From assembly GCA_023387985.1 (NCBI GenBank), contig JAEWHC010000009.1, forward strand, positions 1,116,001-1,180,000: a DNA stretch of 64,000 nt, given 5' to 3'. Below are positions 1-8,443 of the stretch, one piece after another (position 1 is the first letter of the stretch; every line of letters begins with the position of its first letter). A model generated the notes under the pieces. The model was not told where the DNA came from. It worked only from the letters and a program-made list of their open reading frames with translations, and ran no database searches. The translations under genes were made by a program, and so were the position numbers. This DNA is from Bacteroidota bacterium (GTDB lineage: Bacteria; Bacteroidota; Bacteroidia; Chitinophagales; Chitinophagaceae).

Positions 1-56
1 TCGCAGGAAACTGCCAGCATCATGATTAAAATGGAAAGAAGGAATCCAGGTTTCAT
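1..56 (-). CDS. Start of a lipoprotein gene (partial)
   Basis: Reading leftward from an ATG at 56, the first 18 codons give a classic lipoprotein signal: Lys at position 2, a hydrophobic stretch, then a lipobox ending in Leu-Ala-Val-Ser-Cys with the Cys at residue 18. The gene runs off the left edge, so its function cannot be told. It is divergent from the GH51 gene at 348. The 290 bases between them hold no recognisable gene or strong hairpin. The call rests on the signal peptide alone. Confidence 0.55.
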   Translation of the reverse strand, partial: MKPGFLLSILIMMLAVSC

Positions 57-347
57 GACTTTGTGGTTTTGTTCAGCTAAATTACTACAAGCGATTCCGA
101 AAAATGATATCCGGGTGGTTCATTATTAAAGAGAATGGATGTTGCAACAGGCGAGATTGAATACGCGTATTCGTTTTCTTGAGGAGCTGCTGCAACTAAG
201 CATGATTATGATGCATGGTACCGGTGATGTTGAGGGAGCCACCTGAATTGCGGAAAAAAATCAGAACATTTGGCTTCAGCCTGACCAGGATCATAAATTG
301 AAGCAGGACTTTTCTTATCTTGACGCGGTTCGCAAATCTTCTTTCAA

Positions 348-1886
348 ATGAATAAAATATCCGTTCTGCTCATCATGCTTTGCATTGTTTCAGGCATCTA
401 TGCGCAGCAAAATGCACAAGCATTTATAAATGGGCATAATCCGGAAACAATGATCAGTAAACACATTTATGGGCATTTTTCTGAGCATTTGGGAAGATGC
501 ATTTATGATGGTTATTGGGTAGATCCATCGATGAATGTGGCGAAAAAAGACAGGATCAGGCTTGATATCGTCGAAGCGCTTAAAAAGATACAGATCCCCA
601 ATTTGCGCTGGCCGGGCGGATGCTTTGCCGATGAATATCACTGGCGCGACGGAATAGGACCCCGCGAACAAAGGCCGACCATGATCAATACCAACTGGGG
701 CAACGTTACTGAAGACAATAGTTTTGGCACGCATGAGTTTCTTGAGCTTTGTGCGTTACTGGAATGTGAGCCCTACATTACAGCAAATGTGGGCAGCGGC
801 ACGGTGCAGGAAATGAGCAATTGGGTGGAATACCTCAATTTCGACGGGTTGAGCCCGCTTACCCAATTGCGCCGGCAGAATGGACGCGATAAGCCCTGGA
901 ATGTCCAATTTTGGGGTGTAGGTAACGAAAGCTGGGGTTGTGGTGGAGAAATGACCCCGGAATATTACAGCAATGAATTCCGGCGCTATTCCGCTTACGC
1001 CAAAAACTACCCGAATGCGCAACTTAAAAAAATTGCGACCGGCCCAAGTGATTTCAATTACAACTGGACAGAGGTATTGATGAAAAATGTGGGGACGAGA
1101 ATGTGGGGTCTTGCGCTTCATTATTATACTGTGCCCCGCAACTGGAACCAAAAAGGATCTGCCACCAGCTTTGATGAAATGGAGTACGCCACCACAATGC
1201 AAAAAGCGCTGGTTATGGATGAACTTATTACACGCCATTCTACCATTATGGACAGGTATGACCCCGACAAAAAAGTGGCGCTCGTTGTGGATGAATGGGG
1301 GATATGGACAGATGTGGAACCTGGTACCAACCCGGCATTTCTCTTTCAGCAGAACAGCTTACGCGATGCACTTGTGGCAGCTGTTACACTAAACATATTC
1401 AACAATCATGCGGACCGCGTAAAGCTGGCCAACTTGGCTCAAACTGTTAATGTATTGCAAGCCCTGATTCTTACGGAAGGTGAAAAAATGCTGCTTACGC
1501 CCACCTACCATGTATTTGACCTTTTTAAGGTGCACCAGGATGCCATGCTGTTGCCCATACAAATAAATACGCCCGGTTACCAGGTTGGTGAAGTAATAAT
1601 TCCTTCGCTGAATATTTCCGCATCACAAGGGGCAGGAGGAAAAGTCCACCTGACTCTTGTTAATCTCCATGCGACGCAAAAGGTCAATTTGCAGACTGCA
1701 CTTGCCGGAATCGATTGGAGAACAGTGGACGGAAAAATACTGACCTCTGCAAAATTCACCGACCACAACACCTTCGACAAGCCCGGAACAATTGTGCCAG
1801 TTGTTTTTAAAGGTGCAAAAAAATCCGGCAATGATCTCCTTGTTGAATTGCCGCCGTTATCGGTAGTTATGCTGGAGTTGAAATAG
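348..1886 (+). CDS. Secreted GH51 alpha-L-arabinofuranosidase
   Basis: Predicted to release terminal alpha-L-arabinofuranosyl residues from arabinan or arabinoxylan outside the cytoplasm. Residues 1-20 form a signal peptide ending in Ala-Gln. A TIM barrel follows, with the GH51 acid/base in GVGNESWGCGG (Glu about 194) and the nucleophile in VVDEWGIW (Glu about 316). The C-terminal 120 residues form the beta domain that ends GH51 enzymes. At 512 residues the length is normal for the family. The family call is firm, but arabinose specificity is inferred. The gene stands alone: there is no SusCD pair beside it and the next gene is unrelated. Confidence 0.9.
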   Translation: MNKISVLLIMLCIVSGIYAQQNAQAFINGHNPETMISKHIYGHFSEHLGRCIYDGYWVDPSMNVAKKDRIRLDIVEALKKIQIPNLRWPGGCFADEYHWRDGIGPREQRPTMINTNWGNVTEDNSFGTHEFLELCALLECEPYITANVGSGTVQEMSNWVEYLNFDGLSPLTQLRRQNGRDKPWNVQFWGVGNESWGCGGEMTPEYYSNEFRRYSAYAKNYPNAQLKKIATGPSDFNYNWTEVLMKNVGTRMWGLALHYYTVPRNWNQKGSATSFDEMEYATTMQKALVMDELITRHSTIMDRYDPDKKVALVVDEWGIWTDVEPGTNPAFLFQQNSLRDALVAAVTLNIFNNHADRVKLANLAQTVNVLQALILTEGEKMLLTPTYHVFDLFKVHQDAMLLPIQINTPGYQVGEVIIPSLNISASQGAGGKVHLTLVNLHATQKVNLQTALAGIDWRTVDGKILTSAKFTDHNTFDKPGTIVPVVFKGAKKSGNDLLVELPPLSVVMLELK

Positions 1887-2199
1887 GCGTTAAGTGGCTT
1901 TCGGGTTTGCCTGGGTCGGCCCATTACTAAAAAGTAAGTTATCATCCGTTAGGGCGTTGTTTAACACTTTCGGCGATTGCCTGAAAAAAAATTCCTGCTT
2001 CTGCAAAGTTGGATTATGCTACTCAACGTAGTTTAAAATTCTATTTAAATCATATTCATTCTTTCTGATGGAATGGTTTTTGCATTTTCATCAGGGAGAA
2101 CATGTTAACGATTGCAGCTGGAGGATGGTATCAACAATCCATTTTCCTGTTGGATCACAGCGTTTTAGTAAATTATTCCTAAACCTAAAATTGATAATT
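1887..2199. other. Intergenic, no feature recognised
   Basis: This gap separates the GH51 gene from the BON protein. The reading frame of the BON gene stays open back to 2068, but the upstream residues look non-coding. I see no clear terminator or consensus promoter here. Confidence 0.4.
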
Positions 2200-3123
2200 A
2201 TGGATAGTAAATTATGGCATGGTCGTGATCGATGGGATCGTGACTACGATGAAAATGATTACCCTTCTTATGGGAACCGGGGCAGCCGCTGGGCGGATCG
2301 TTCCAGGAATCCTGGCCGCGGTTTAAATGAACGCGGTTATGGCGATTCCGAATATTGGGGAAGAGATTATTCAAACCTGGAAAGAAGCCGGACTCCTGGT
2401 GATGGGTATGGGCGTTATGAATCCGATTACCATACCGGCCGACGCTTTACAGGAGATCCCGGCAGCCGGAGTTATCGGAGTTCAGAAAGGTCTTTCGACA
2501 GGGATTATTTTGACCGCAGGAGCCGAACTTATGACGGAGACTATTCCGGCAACAGTGCATGGACCAACCGCGTAGAACGCGATCGTGGATATTCCCGCGA
2601 TAACGATCGGGGTTTCTGGGACAGGGCTTCCGATGAGGTTTCATCCTGGTTTGGCGACGAAGATGCCGAAAGGCGAAGGGAAAGGGACCGCAGTGAAGAA
2701 GATTTATATGACAGCGGACGATACGGAAGTTACGGATATGGACAAGGGATTTTTCGCGGTAAAGGGCCTAAAAGTTACCAGCGTTCCGATTCGAGGATAC
2801 AGGAGGACATCAATGACCGGCTGACCGACGACAGCTTTATTGACGCTTCAGAAATTCATGTGGTGGTAAATAACAGTGAAGCTGTGCTGACCGGTACTGT
2901 AAACAGCCGCCGGGCAAAAAGACGGGCCGAAGACATTGTGGAAAGGGTAAGTGGCGTGCGGCAGGTTGAAAATCGCCTGCGTGTGAAAGATGATAACAAC
3001 GCTTTTTACAGCCGGACGGCAGATTATAATTCCGGCTTACATGATGATGAGGATCATACCACTAAGGAAGCCAATTATACCGATCCGACCGGCAGTATTC
3101 CTGCAACCTCAACGGAAACTTAA
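2200..3123 (+). CDS. BON-domain protein with disordered Arg/Asp/Gly/Tyr-rich N-terminus
   Basis: I place the start at the ATG at 2200, giving 307 residues beginning MDSKLWHGRDRW. An in-frame ATG at 2068 would add 44 residues that look like translated spacer. The first 200 or so residues are low complexity, rich in Arg, Asp, Gly, Tyr and Ser, and probably disordered. Residues about 230-290 form a BON domain (alpha-beta-beta-alpha-beta fold), with the usual 'VVVNNSEAVLTGTVNSRR' core and a closing VxGVxxVEN element. BON domains often occur in envelope or osmotic-stress proteins such as OsmY. No signal peptide is seen, so its location is uncertain. The Arg/Asp-rich region could bind polyanions or phase separate, which is speculation. 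Confidence 0.75.
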   Translation: MDSKLWHGRDRWDRDYDENDYPSYGNRGSRWADRSRNPGRGLNERGYGDSEYWGRDYSNLERSRTPGDGYGRYESDYHTGRRFTGDPGSRSYRSSERSFDRDYFDRRSRTYDGDYSGNSAWTNRVERDRGYSRDNDRGFWDRASDEVSSWFGDEDAERRRERDRSEEDLYDSGRYGSYGYGQGIFRGKGPKSYQRSDSRIQEDINDRLTDDSFIDASEIHVVVNNSEAVLTGTVNSRRAKRRAEDIVERVSGVRQVENRLRVKDDNNAFYSRTADYNSGLHDDEDHTTKEANYTDPTGSIPATSTET

Positions 3124-3143
3124 TTAGGCGAATGAATTGATAA

Positions 3144-3182
3144 CAAAGAGAAAGCGTCCGTCAACCGGACGCTTTCTCTTTG
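3144..3182. terminator. Bidirectional terminator hairpin
   Basis: A perfect 17-bp inverted repeat (3144-3160 with 3166-3182) has a 5-base loop. It lies between the convergent BON and cyclase genes. The arms are flanked by A- and T-rich ends (CAAAGAG...CTCTTTG), so it could end transcription from both sides. Confidence 0.8.
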
Positions 3183-3256
3183 CACGGCTATATTGCTTTG
3201 AGAGGGATTTTTGAATTGCACAGGAGCGGCATCAACAAATATCTTTCCGGTCTTTT

Positions 3257-4171
3257 CTATCCGTGCTTTTTTACAAAATACATATTTACTGGTCTGCCGT
3301 TCTTCGTGGTTATTTCACCACGGTGTTCGCAAAGCAGTTCACCGTTTAAAAGTGAATAAGTAGAATCAGAGACATTCACCTGACCCACATCACACAGCTG
3401 CTCCATTTGGGAAGCTAGATTTACAGTCTCACCCCAAATGTCATACACGAACTTGGTCGTGCCCACAACTCCTGAAATAACGGAGCCTGTATTTATGCCC
3501 ACCCTGATTTCGAACATGGGAAGGCCCTGGATGAGCTTTGAACGGCTGAGATCAGATACAAACTGCTGCATGTCCAGGCCGGCCATAACACATTTCAGTG
3601 CATGATTGCCATTTTCTTCGGGCAGGCCGCCTGCGCACATATAACAGTCTCCAATTGTCTTTATTTTTTCCAGGTCATATTTGCCGATAATGAAATCGAA
3701 TCCACGGAAAAGTTCATCCAACTGGGTAACCAATAAATCAGCCGGTAAATTTTCCGCAATAGAGGTAAAACCACAGATATCAGCGAACAATACCGAAACA
3801 TTTTCATGTCTTCTGGCATAAGACCGGCCGAAGGCTTTCAACTCGCGGGCTATTTCTTCGGGCAAAATATTCAACAGCAAGGCATCGGATTTAGCTATCT
3901 CTTTTTCCAGTTGCTTTTTTTGTTTTTCGATCTCAATCATGTTTTGATTGACCTCGTTTTTTGCCGCTTCAACAATTTTCTTTTGTTTTTCAATTTCCTC
4001 TATACTGGCATTCAGCACATTGGTGATCGCATGCTTGTCAAAAACCGTCCGGTTGTATTTAAATTCCAAAATCGACATAGATTTCTCCGCCGACCTTATA
4101 TGCCCCATCAGCATTTCTTTTTCCGGTCCGGAAATTGCTAAGTTTTCAATCGCTTGTTTTAATTCTTCCAC
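3257..4171 (-). CDS. Class III adenylate/guanylate cyclase, soluble
   Basis: The N-terminal 110 residues are helical, with a likely coiled coil at about 55-100, and lead into a class III cyclase domain at about 120-300. Both metal aspartates are present (Asp131 in VLFADICGFT, Asp175 in IKTIGDCY). Lys171 and Asp244 (YDIWGETVN) match the residues that select adenine over guanine, so cAMP is the predicted product. Gln255 (NLASQME) sits where active enzymes have the transition-state Arg, so activity is in doubt. The start is GTG, and 15 bases separate it from the FIST gene upstream. It is the last gene of a decarboxylase-FIST-cyclase operon. No membrane segment is seen, so FIST may supply the sensing function. 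Confidence 0.85.
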   Translation of the reverse strand: MEELKQAIENLAISGPEKEMLMGHIRSAEKSMSILEFKYNRTVFDKHAITNVLNASIEEIEKQKKIVEAAKNEVNQNMIEIEKQKKQLEKEIAKSDALLLNILPEEIARELKAFGRSYARRHENVSVLFADICGFTSIAENLPADLLVTQLDELFRGFDFIIGKYDLEKIKTIGDCYMCAGGLPEENGNHALKCVMAGLDMQQFVSDLSRSKLIQGLPMFEIRVGINTGSVISGVVGTTKFVYDIWGETVNLASQMEQLCDVGQVNVSDSTYSLLNGELLCEHRGEITTKNGRPVNMYFVKKHG

Positions 4172-4186
4172 AAAATGATTTTTCTG

Positions 4187-5317
4187 TTATTGTTTTTCCG
4201 CCAGCACCACCATCGAGCAGGTTTCATTGTGAAAATCACAACTCGCGTTTTTTGCTGTGCCGATTTCACCGTAGGTAAAAAATCCAATCAATGGTTTATC
4301 CCAGATTTTACGGATCATTCCCGATTCTTCGCCGGTTAAGGGGCCCAGAGCCATATGCCTGGCTTTACAGCTGAACATGAGGATGGCATCGGCTTCGGGA
4401 ATATCATCTTTAATGGCCCTGACCCTTTGGGTTGTTTTTTCAATCAGGTCAAACCCGGGTTGAACACAGAATTTTACTTTGCTTCCCTGCGGAATACCGC
4501 CCGCAAAAATCAATGCCCTGCTTTCAATATCCACCATTAACGGTGCCCGCAATACGAGGTTGCCGTTGTCTTTGGTGAGTTGTAGGGGATATTGGGCAAA
4601 ATTTTGCGCAATGATCTCGGCCGTATTGTCAACACTTTCTGTAAATTGAAAATACTTGACAAAGACATCAACCGCGGGTTCGTTATCGATGGAATAAACA
4701 ATGTTTCCTTCCGAATGGGTAATTGTTTTTTCGATACCAATATTGTCCCAGCCACTTGTAGCCAAACCTTTTACATTGATCTTATCGCCGTCGAGTACCA
4801 GGGCAATAAGCCCGAATGAGGATTGAAAATTATTGGTGAAAACAAAAGAACCTTTCATGGTAAGATCATCGGCCGCTAGACCGCCAAAGAGGGGTATTTC
4901 CTGATCAAATTGCTGGAAACCATTAATGATCTGCTCTGCATCGCGGGTAAGTCCGCTCGAAATGATCACCACGCTGGGATTTTCAAAAGCCTGCTTTGAA
5001 AACCGGGCAACAGATCTTGATGCTTCAAACGTGTTTTCCTCTTCAGTATGATGGATCCGGAAATATTCTTTTTTAATATCGAGCAGCATGACCACTATGG
5101 ATTTTTCCAACACTTCATCATCAATAATCTCACCCGCTGTGGTGGAGCCGAAGATCTGAATGTTGTGTCCGGTGAAGAAGTGCTGAAGCGCTTTTAAATC
5201 CTGCGTGATGGAACAGAAAACAATTGCCAGAGTTGGAGTGAAGCCATGGACGACCACCTGATCAAAATTGGATTTGAGTTCATCGATGCTTCGGCCATGT
5301 ATATTTACGGATTTCAT
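4187..5317 (-). CDS. FIST N/C domain sensor protein
   Basis: This 376-residue protein is made of a FIST N domain (about 1-210) and a FIST C domain (about 215-370). The FIST C end is typical: a GFFTYGEIG segment, then an Asn-rich turn and a closing hydrophobic strand. FIST domains were described as sensory modules found beside cyclases, kinases and chemotaxis proteins, and were proposed to bind small ligands such as amino acids. No signal peptide or membrane segment is seen. Its ATG overlaps the TGA of the upstream decarboxylase by four bases, which suggests coupled translation. The cyclase follows 15 bases downstream. I infer that it reports a substrate or product of the decarboxylase to the cyclase. 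Confidence 0.85.
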   Translation of the reverse strand: MKSVNIHGRSIDELKSNFDQVVVHGFTPTLAIVFCSITQDLKALQHFFTGHNIQIFGSTTAGEIIDDEVLEKSIVVMLLDIKKEYFRIHHTEEENTFEASRSVARFSKQAFENPSVVIISSGLTRDAEQIINGFQQFDQEIPLFGGLAADDLTMKGSFVFTNNFQSSFGLIALVLDGDKINVKGLATSGWDNIGIEKTITHSEGNIVYSIDNEPAVDVFVKYFQFTESVDNTAEIIAQNFAQYPLQLTKDNGNLVLRAPLMVDIESRALIFAGGIPQGSKVKFCVQPGFDLIEKTTQRVRAIKDDIPEADAILMFSCKARHMALGPLTGEESGMIRKIWDKPLIGFFTYGEIGTAKNASCDFHNETCSMVVLAEKQ

Positions 5318-7587
5318 TGTGGTAAATTTTGAACGGTTATTGTATTTTCTTTTTGAGCATTTATTTGTTTTACCAGTGATGCGATATTATGGATAATTAT
5401 TTCCATAATGGATGGAATGAAATCTCCGCGTACCGTATTGCTGAGCCAGGGATTCATAATGGTAGAGATCAAGAAATTAATGGAACCATCCTTCCCGGTA
5501 TTCACACCCATTCTTGCCCTGAGCGCATCTACAAGCAAATCGCCGTTCATAGCACGCGTAAAGGCTGAGGAGGTTACGATCAGAGGGGTATCTTCGGGGT
5601 TGGTTTGAAAAGGTTTAAAACTGAATTTGCGATAAATCTCGTCATTGAGTTGGTTGGCAAGTGTCAAATCGGGATTGGGGGCACCATCCAGGGTTTTGAA
5701 ATTGAACAAATAGGTAATGATCGTTTGGTCTCCACCCAATTCTTTAAACAATTCAAAGGCTTCCAGATCATTCAAGAGTTCTTCGTTTGTTTTATTTACA
5801 ATCCGGTCTCGGATAAAAATACATTGTTTCCTTACCTCCTGGTAAGGAAGGCCTTTCTTTTCGGCAGGTAGGGGTATTAGCGGAACCACAAAAAAGGGAA
5901 GATCCAACAGGTTTATGCAAACCAGGGCCGCATAAAAACGTTTAGCATTAAAAAAGCAATCCCCCGAAATTTTACCATAACCACTCATATCGGGCCGGAT
6001 CACTTTATGGCTGAAATATACTGCGGCAGCAGCGGCGCCCGGCTTGGACCCTTCAACACCATAGACGCCAACAGTGGGGTCAACGCCGCCATGATACACT
6101 ACCGGTGCGGTAAAGGATACCAGGTTGCGCATGGCCGAGTTACGGTAACACAATCCTCCGGCAGGATAAGGAATATAGCCTGATTTGTGCGGATCAATTG
6201 TAATGGAATCCGCCAGGTGCATAACTTCATATTGGGCGGTTACGTACCGGCTCATCGGCAACGAAGCTTTCGCCGCCTGGCCCAGCATGCCATAACTGGA
6301 AACAAGATTTTGTTCAGGACTGTTCAGCATTGAACGGAAATAACCACCCCAGGCAGCATCGCAATGCACAGCAAATTCCATCCCCTTCAGCCTGAATTCA
6401 TCCCGTATCCTGAGTATTTCTACCAGAGGATCGACCGAACTCTCTTCTGTGGTGCCAATTATAGCAATCACACTCATTACCGGTATCCTGTTCATCAGGC
6501 AGTTTTTCAACGTGTGGATCAAATCACGGGTATCCATTCGCGCATTCAGGTCAATTTTCAAGGAAAGCATATGGTTGGCTCCTATCCCCAAAATAGCGGC
6601 TCCCTTTGGCCAGGAATAATGCCGTGTGGAAGAACAAATGGAAACCGGGCTTTCGGCAATGTCGGGTAAATGTTGTTTGAGCATTTCATGCATGCCAATG
6701 TTTTGGATGGAATATCCGGAAATGGCGTCGCTAATGGCTTCCCTTGTAATGCCTGTCGATTCATGATATTCGTTGTACATCCTCTCAGCAATATTCAAAA
6801 CTTCATCAATAGGAAGATTCAACACATCCCAGTCATTCAGTCCAATTAAAGGATGGGATTCGTTGTTCAGTTTAGTGACGCAAAAACTTTTTAGCTTTTC
6901 AAACGCGGGATTTGCACGCAAGGCCGATCTTACACTAACGGGGTAAAATTTCAGGTTTCTTGCCATCCACAGCGCTTCGAGATTGGCTATAGAACCATCG
7001 CAGGTGATGTGCCCCCAACCGGTAGTAACATCGCTTTCCTGGCTCAGCAAGGCCTGGCCGGAAGGTTGAATGGAATAGCCCAGCATTTTGCAGAGATCGT
7101 TTCCGGCTTCAATTTCCATGAGGGTGGTCATGGGGGAGGCCTCTGCCGCCACATTATTCTGGTTATAAAGCAAAGCGGCAAAATAGCCAAGTACTCCGGG
7201 CATGGTGGTATCCCAGAGCATATGACCGATCGAGCGCATGCTAAAGAAAGTTCCCGAATGCTGCAATTGTTCTACCAGGGCTTCGAATTCACATTCCAGC
7301 AACTGGCTAGATTCAATAAATTCTGTAGAATGACGGATGCTTTCATCCACATAATCGGGGTCCCCGGGGAAATAACGGTTCCGAAACTTAACATTGCCAT
7401 CAATGGCTTTCTGGATTAGTTTGGAAAACAGATCGGCATTGATACCGTGGGTGCCTAAAAATACGGCTTCAAATGATTTTACCCCCTCCGCATGTAAACC
7501 AATACGGTGGTTATGCGGCCTTGATAGATGAGCCTTTAGTAAACGTTTGGAAAAATCCCTCGCATGCCCTGGTGTTCCTTGTTGCAT
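5314..7587 (-). CDS. Group II PLP decarboxylase, tyrosine-decarboxylase-like
   Basis: Likely turns an aromatic amino acid into its amine plus CO2. The sequence follows bacterial tyrosine decarboxylase (TyrDC) through most of its length: 'GHMLWDTTMPGVLGYF', 'NNVAAEASPMTT', GWGHITCDGSIANLE, HYSWPKGA, 'IIGTTEESSVDP', HCDAAWGGY (PLP-ring Asp) and DSITIDPHKSGYIPY, where the Lys forms the Schiff base. I chose the ATG at 7587 (757 residues). The frame stays open to 7677, but those 30 residues are unlike the family. It is longer than TyrDC (about 620 residues), mainly through insertions near residues 240-330 and 450-480. It heads an operon with FIST and cyclase genes, overlapping FIST by four bases. 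No amine transporter is adjacent, unlike classical tdc operons. Substrate is inferred. Confidence 0.85.
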   Translation of the reverse strand: MQQGTPGHARDFSKRLLKAHLSRPHNHRIGLHAEGVKSFEAVFLGTHGINADLFSKLIQKAIDGNVKFRNRYFPGDPDYVDESIRHSTEFIESSQLLECEFEALVEQLQHSGTFFSMRSIGHMLWDTTMPGVLGYFAALLYNQNNVAAEASPMTTLMEIEAGNDLCKMLGYSIQPSGQALLSQESDVTTGWGHITCDGSIANLEALWMARNLKFYPVSVRSALRANPAFEKLKSFCVTKLNNESHPLIGLNDWDVLNLPIDEVLNIAERMYNEYHESTGITREAISDAISGYSIQNIGMHEMLKQHLPDIAESPVSICSSTRHYSWPKGAAILGIGANHMLSLKIDLNARMDTRDLIHTLKNCLMNRIPVMSVIAIIGTTEESSVDPLVEILRIRDEFRLKGMEFAVHCDAAWGGYFRSMLNSPEQNLVSSYGMLGQAAKASLPMSRYVTAQYEVMHLADSITIDPHKSGYIPYPAGGLCYRNSAMRNLVSFTAPVVYHGGVDPTVGVYGVEGSKPGAAAAAVYFSHKVIRPDMSGYGKISGDCFFNAKRFYAALVCINLLDLPFFVVPLIPLPAEKKGLPYQEVRKQCIFIRDRIVNKTNEELLNDLEAFELFKELGGDQTIITYLFNFKTLDGAPNPDLTLANQLNDEIYRKFSFKPFQTNPEDTPLIVTSSAFTRAMNGDLLVDALRARMGVNTGKDGSINFLISTIMNPWLSNTVRGDFIPSIMEIIIHNIASLVKQINAQKENTITVQNLPQ

Positions 7588-8160
7588 TTGTTTTGATGAA
7601 GTTTGACAGTTATAAAATTTAGATGTTGGTATAAAAAATATGCCGCCGGCACTGAAACCTTGCAGGAAAGTCGCCACATCACATCCTAAGGCCTGAGCCT
7701 ATAACCTCAACTTATTTGGTTACAGTAATTTTCGCGTTTGATTGCTAAAACTTTTCGAGATTAGCAGGCTGATAAATTACATTCCGTTTTGCCTTCAAAG
7801 GCCCGTCGTTTTCACCAGGATTATTCCTTCAACATAATGTTCTACCGGGTCTTAATGTGTACAATTTGCGTATTGGGTGTGATTGATGCGGCAATAAATT
7901 TAGCAGGATTATTCTGAATTACAAAGAAACCGTTGTTTAAATGCGGAAAATCGATAATATGTCTGTATGCCCGGCAATGGAGGTTGGGGTTTGCTGTAAA
8001 TTCTTTAGGTTAAAATTTAGTGCCTCAAAACAAATCATACGCACGATGTGTAAAACCTTTCTGCTACGCCAAATGATTTCCAATGCTGGAGGTTATCAGA
8101 AGTTGAACTGACATAAAATCGGCTTCGATTGTTGGAATGCCCGGTTTACTCGAAATGCAT
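7588..8160. other. Intergenic upstream of the decarboxylase operon
   Basis: About 570 bases lie between the decarboxylase start and the tRNA-Arg terminator. The stretch is AT-rich with no convincing open reading frame. It presumably holds the promoter of the minus-strand operon, but I could not find a clear TTTG/TAnnTTTG pair. Confidence 0.4.
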
Positions 8161-8190
8161 AAAATAAAAAAAGACACATTGCTGTGTCTT
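8161..8190 (-). terminator. Rho-independent terminator of tRNA-Arg
   Basis: On the minus strand, an 8-bp perfect stem (AAGACACA/TGTGTCTT, 8171-8190) with a 4-base loop is followed by a T-rich tract at 8161-8170. It lies 10 bases past the tRNA 3' end. Confidence 0.85.
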
Positions 8191-8199
8191 CATTTTTCG

Positions 8200-8273
8200 T
8201 GACCCCGTCAGGATTCAAACCTGAAACCTTTTGATCCGTAGTCAAATGCTCTATTCAATTGAGCTACGGGGCC
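8200..8273 (-). tRNA. tRNA-Arg (anticodon ACG)
   Basis: This is a complete 74-base cloverleaf. The acceptor pairs GGCCCCG with CGGGGTC (one G-T pair) and has discriminator A. The D arm is GCTC/GAGC. The anticodon stem TTTGA/TCAAA carries loop CTACGGA, so the anticodon is ACG, read as ICG after deamination. The T arm is TCAGG-TTTGAAT-CCTGA. CCA is not encoded. Confidence 0.95.
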
Positions 8274-8443
8274 GCTTTCCTCCAAAAGGAGTGCAAAGAT
8301 AAGGGTAATGGCAAATTTGCCAAATCCAATATGGGGATTTAATAGCAAATATTTACATATTTTATGCCCTACCATTTATGGCACTGGCAAAGCACCGTTG
8401 CTGGAATCTTGCTGGTGTGAATATTAAATTTCAAGCGGCGGAT

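Noticed and set aside
2068..2199. Upstream start for the BON protein
   Set aside because: The 44 extra residues have the look of translated spacer and the ATG at 2200 begins the low-complexity region cleanly.
5314..7677. Longer decarboxylase start at 7677
   Set aside because: The extra 30 residues are unlike the family and the ATG at 7587 gives a sensible N-terminus.
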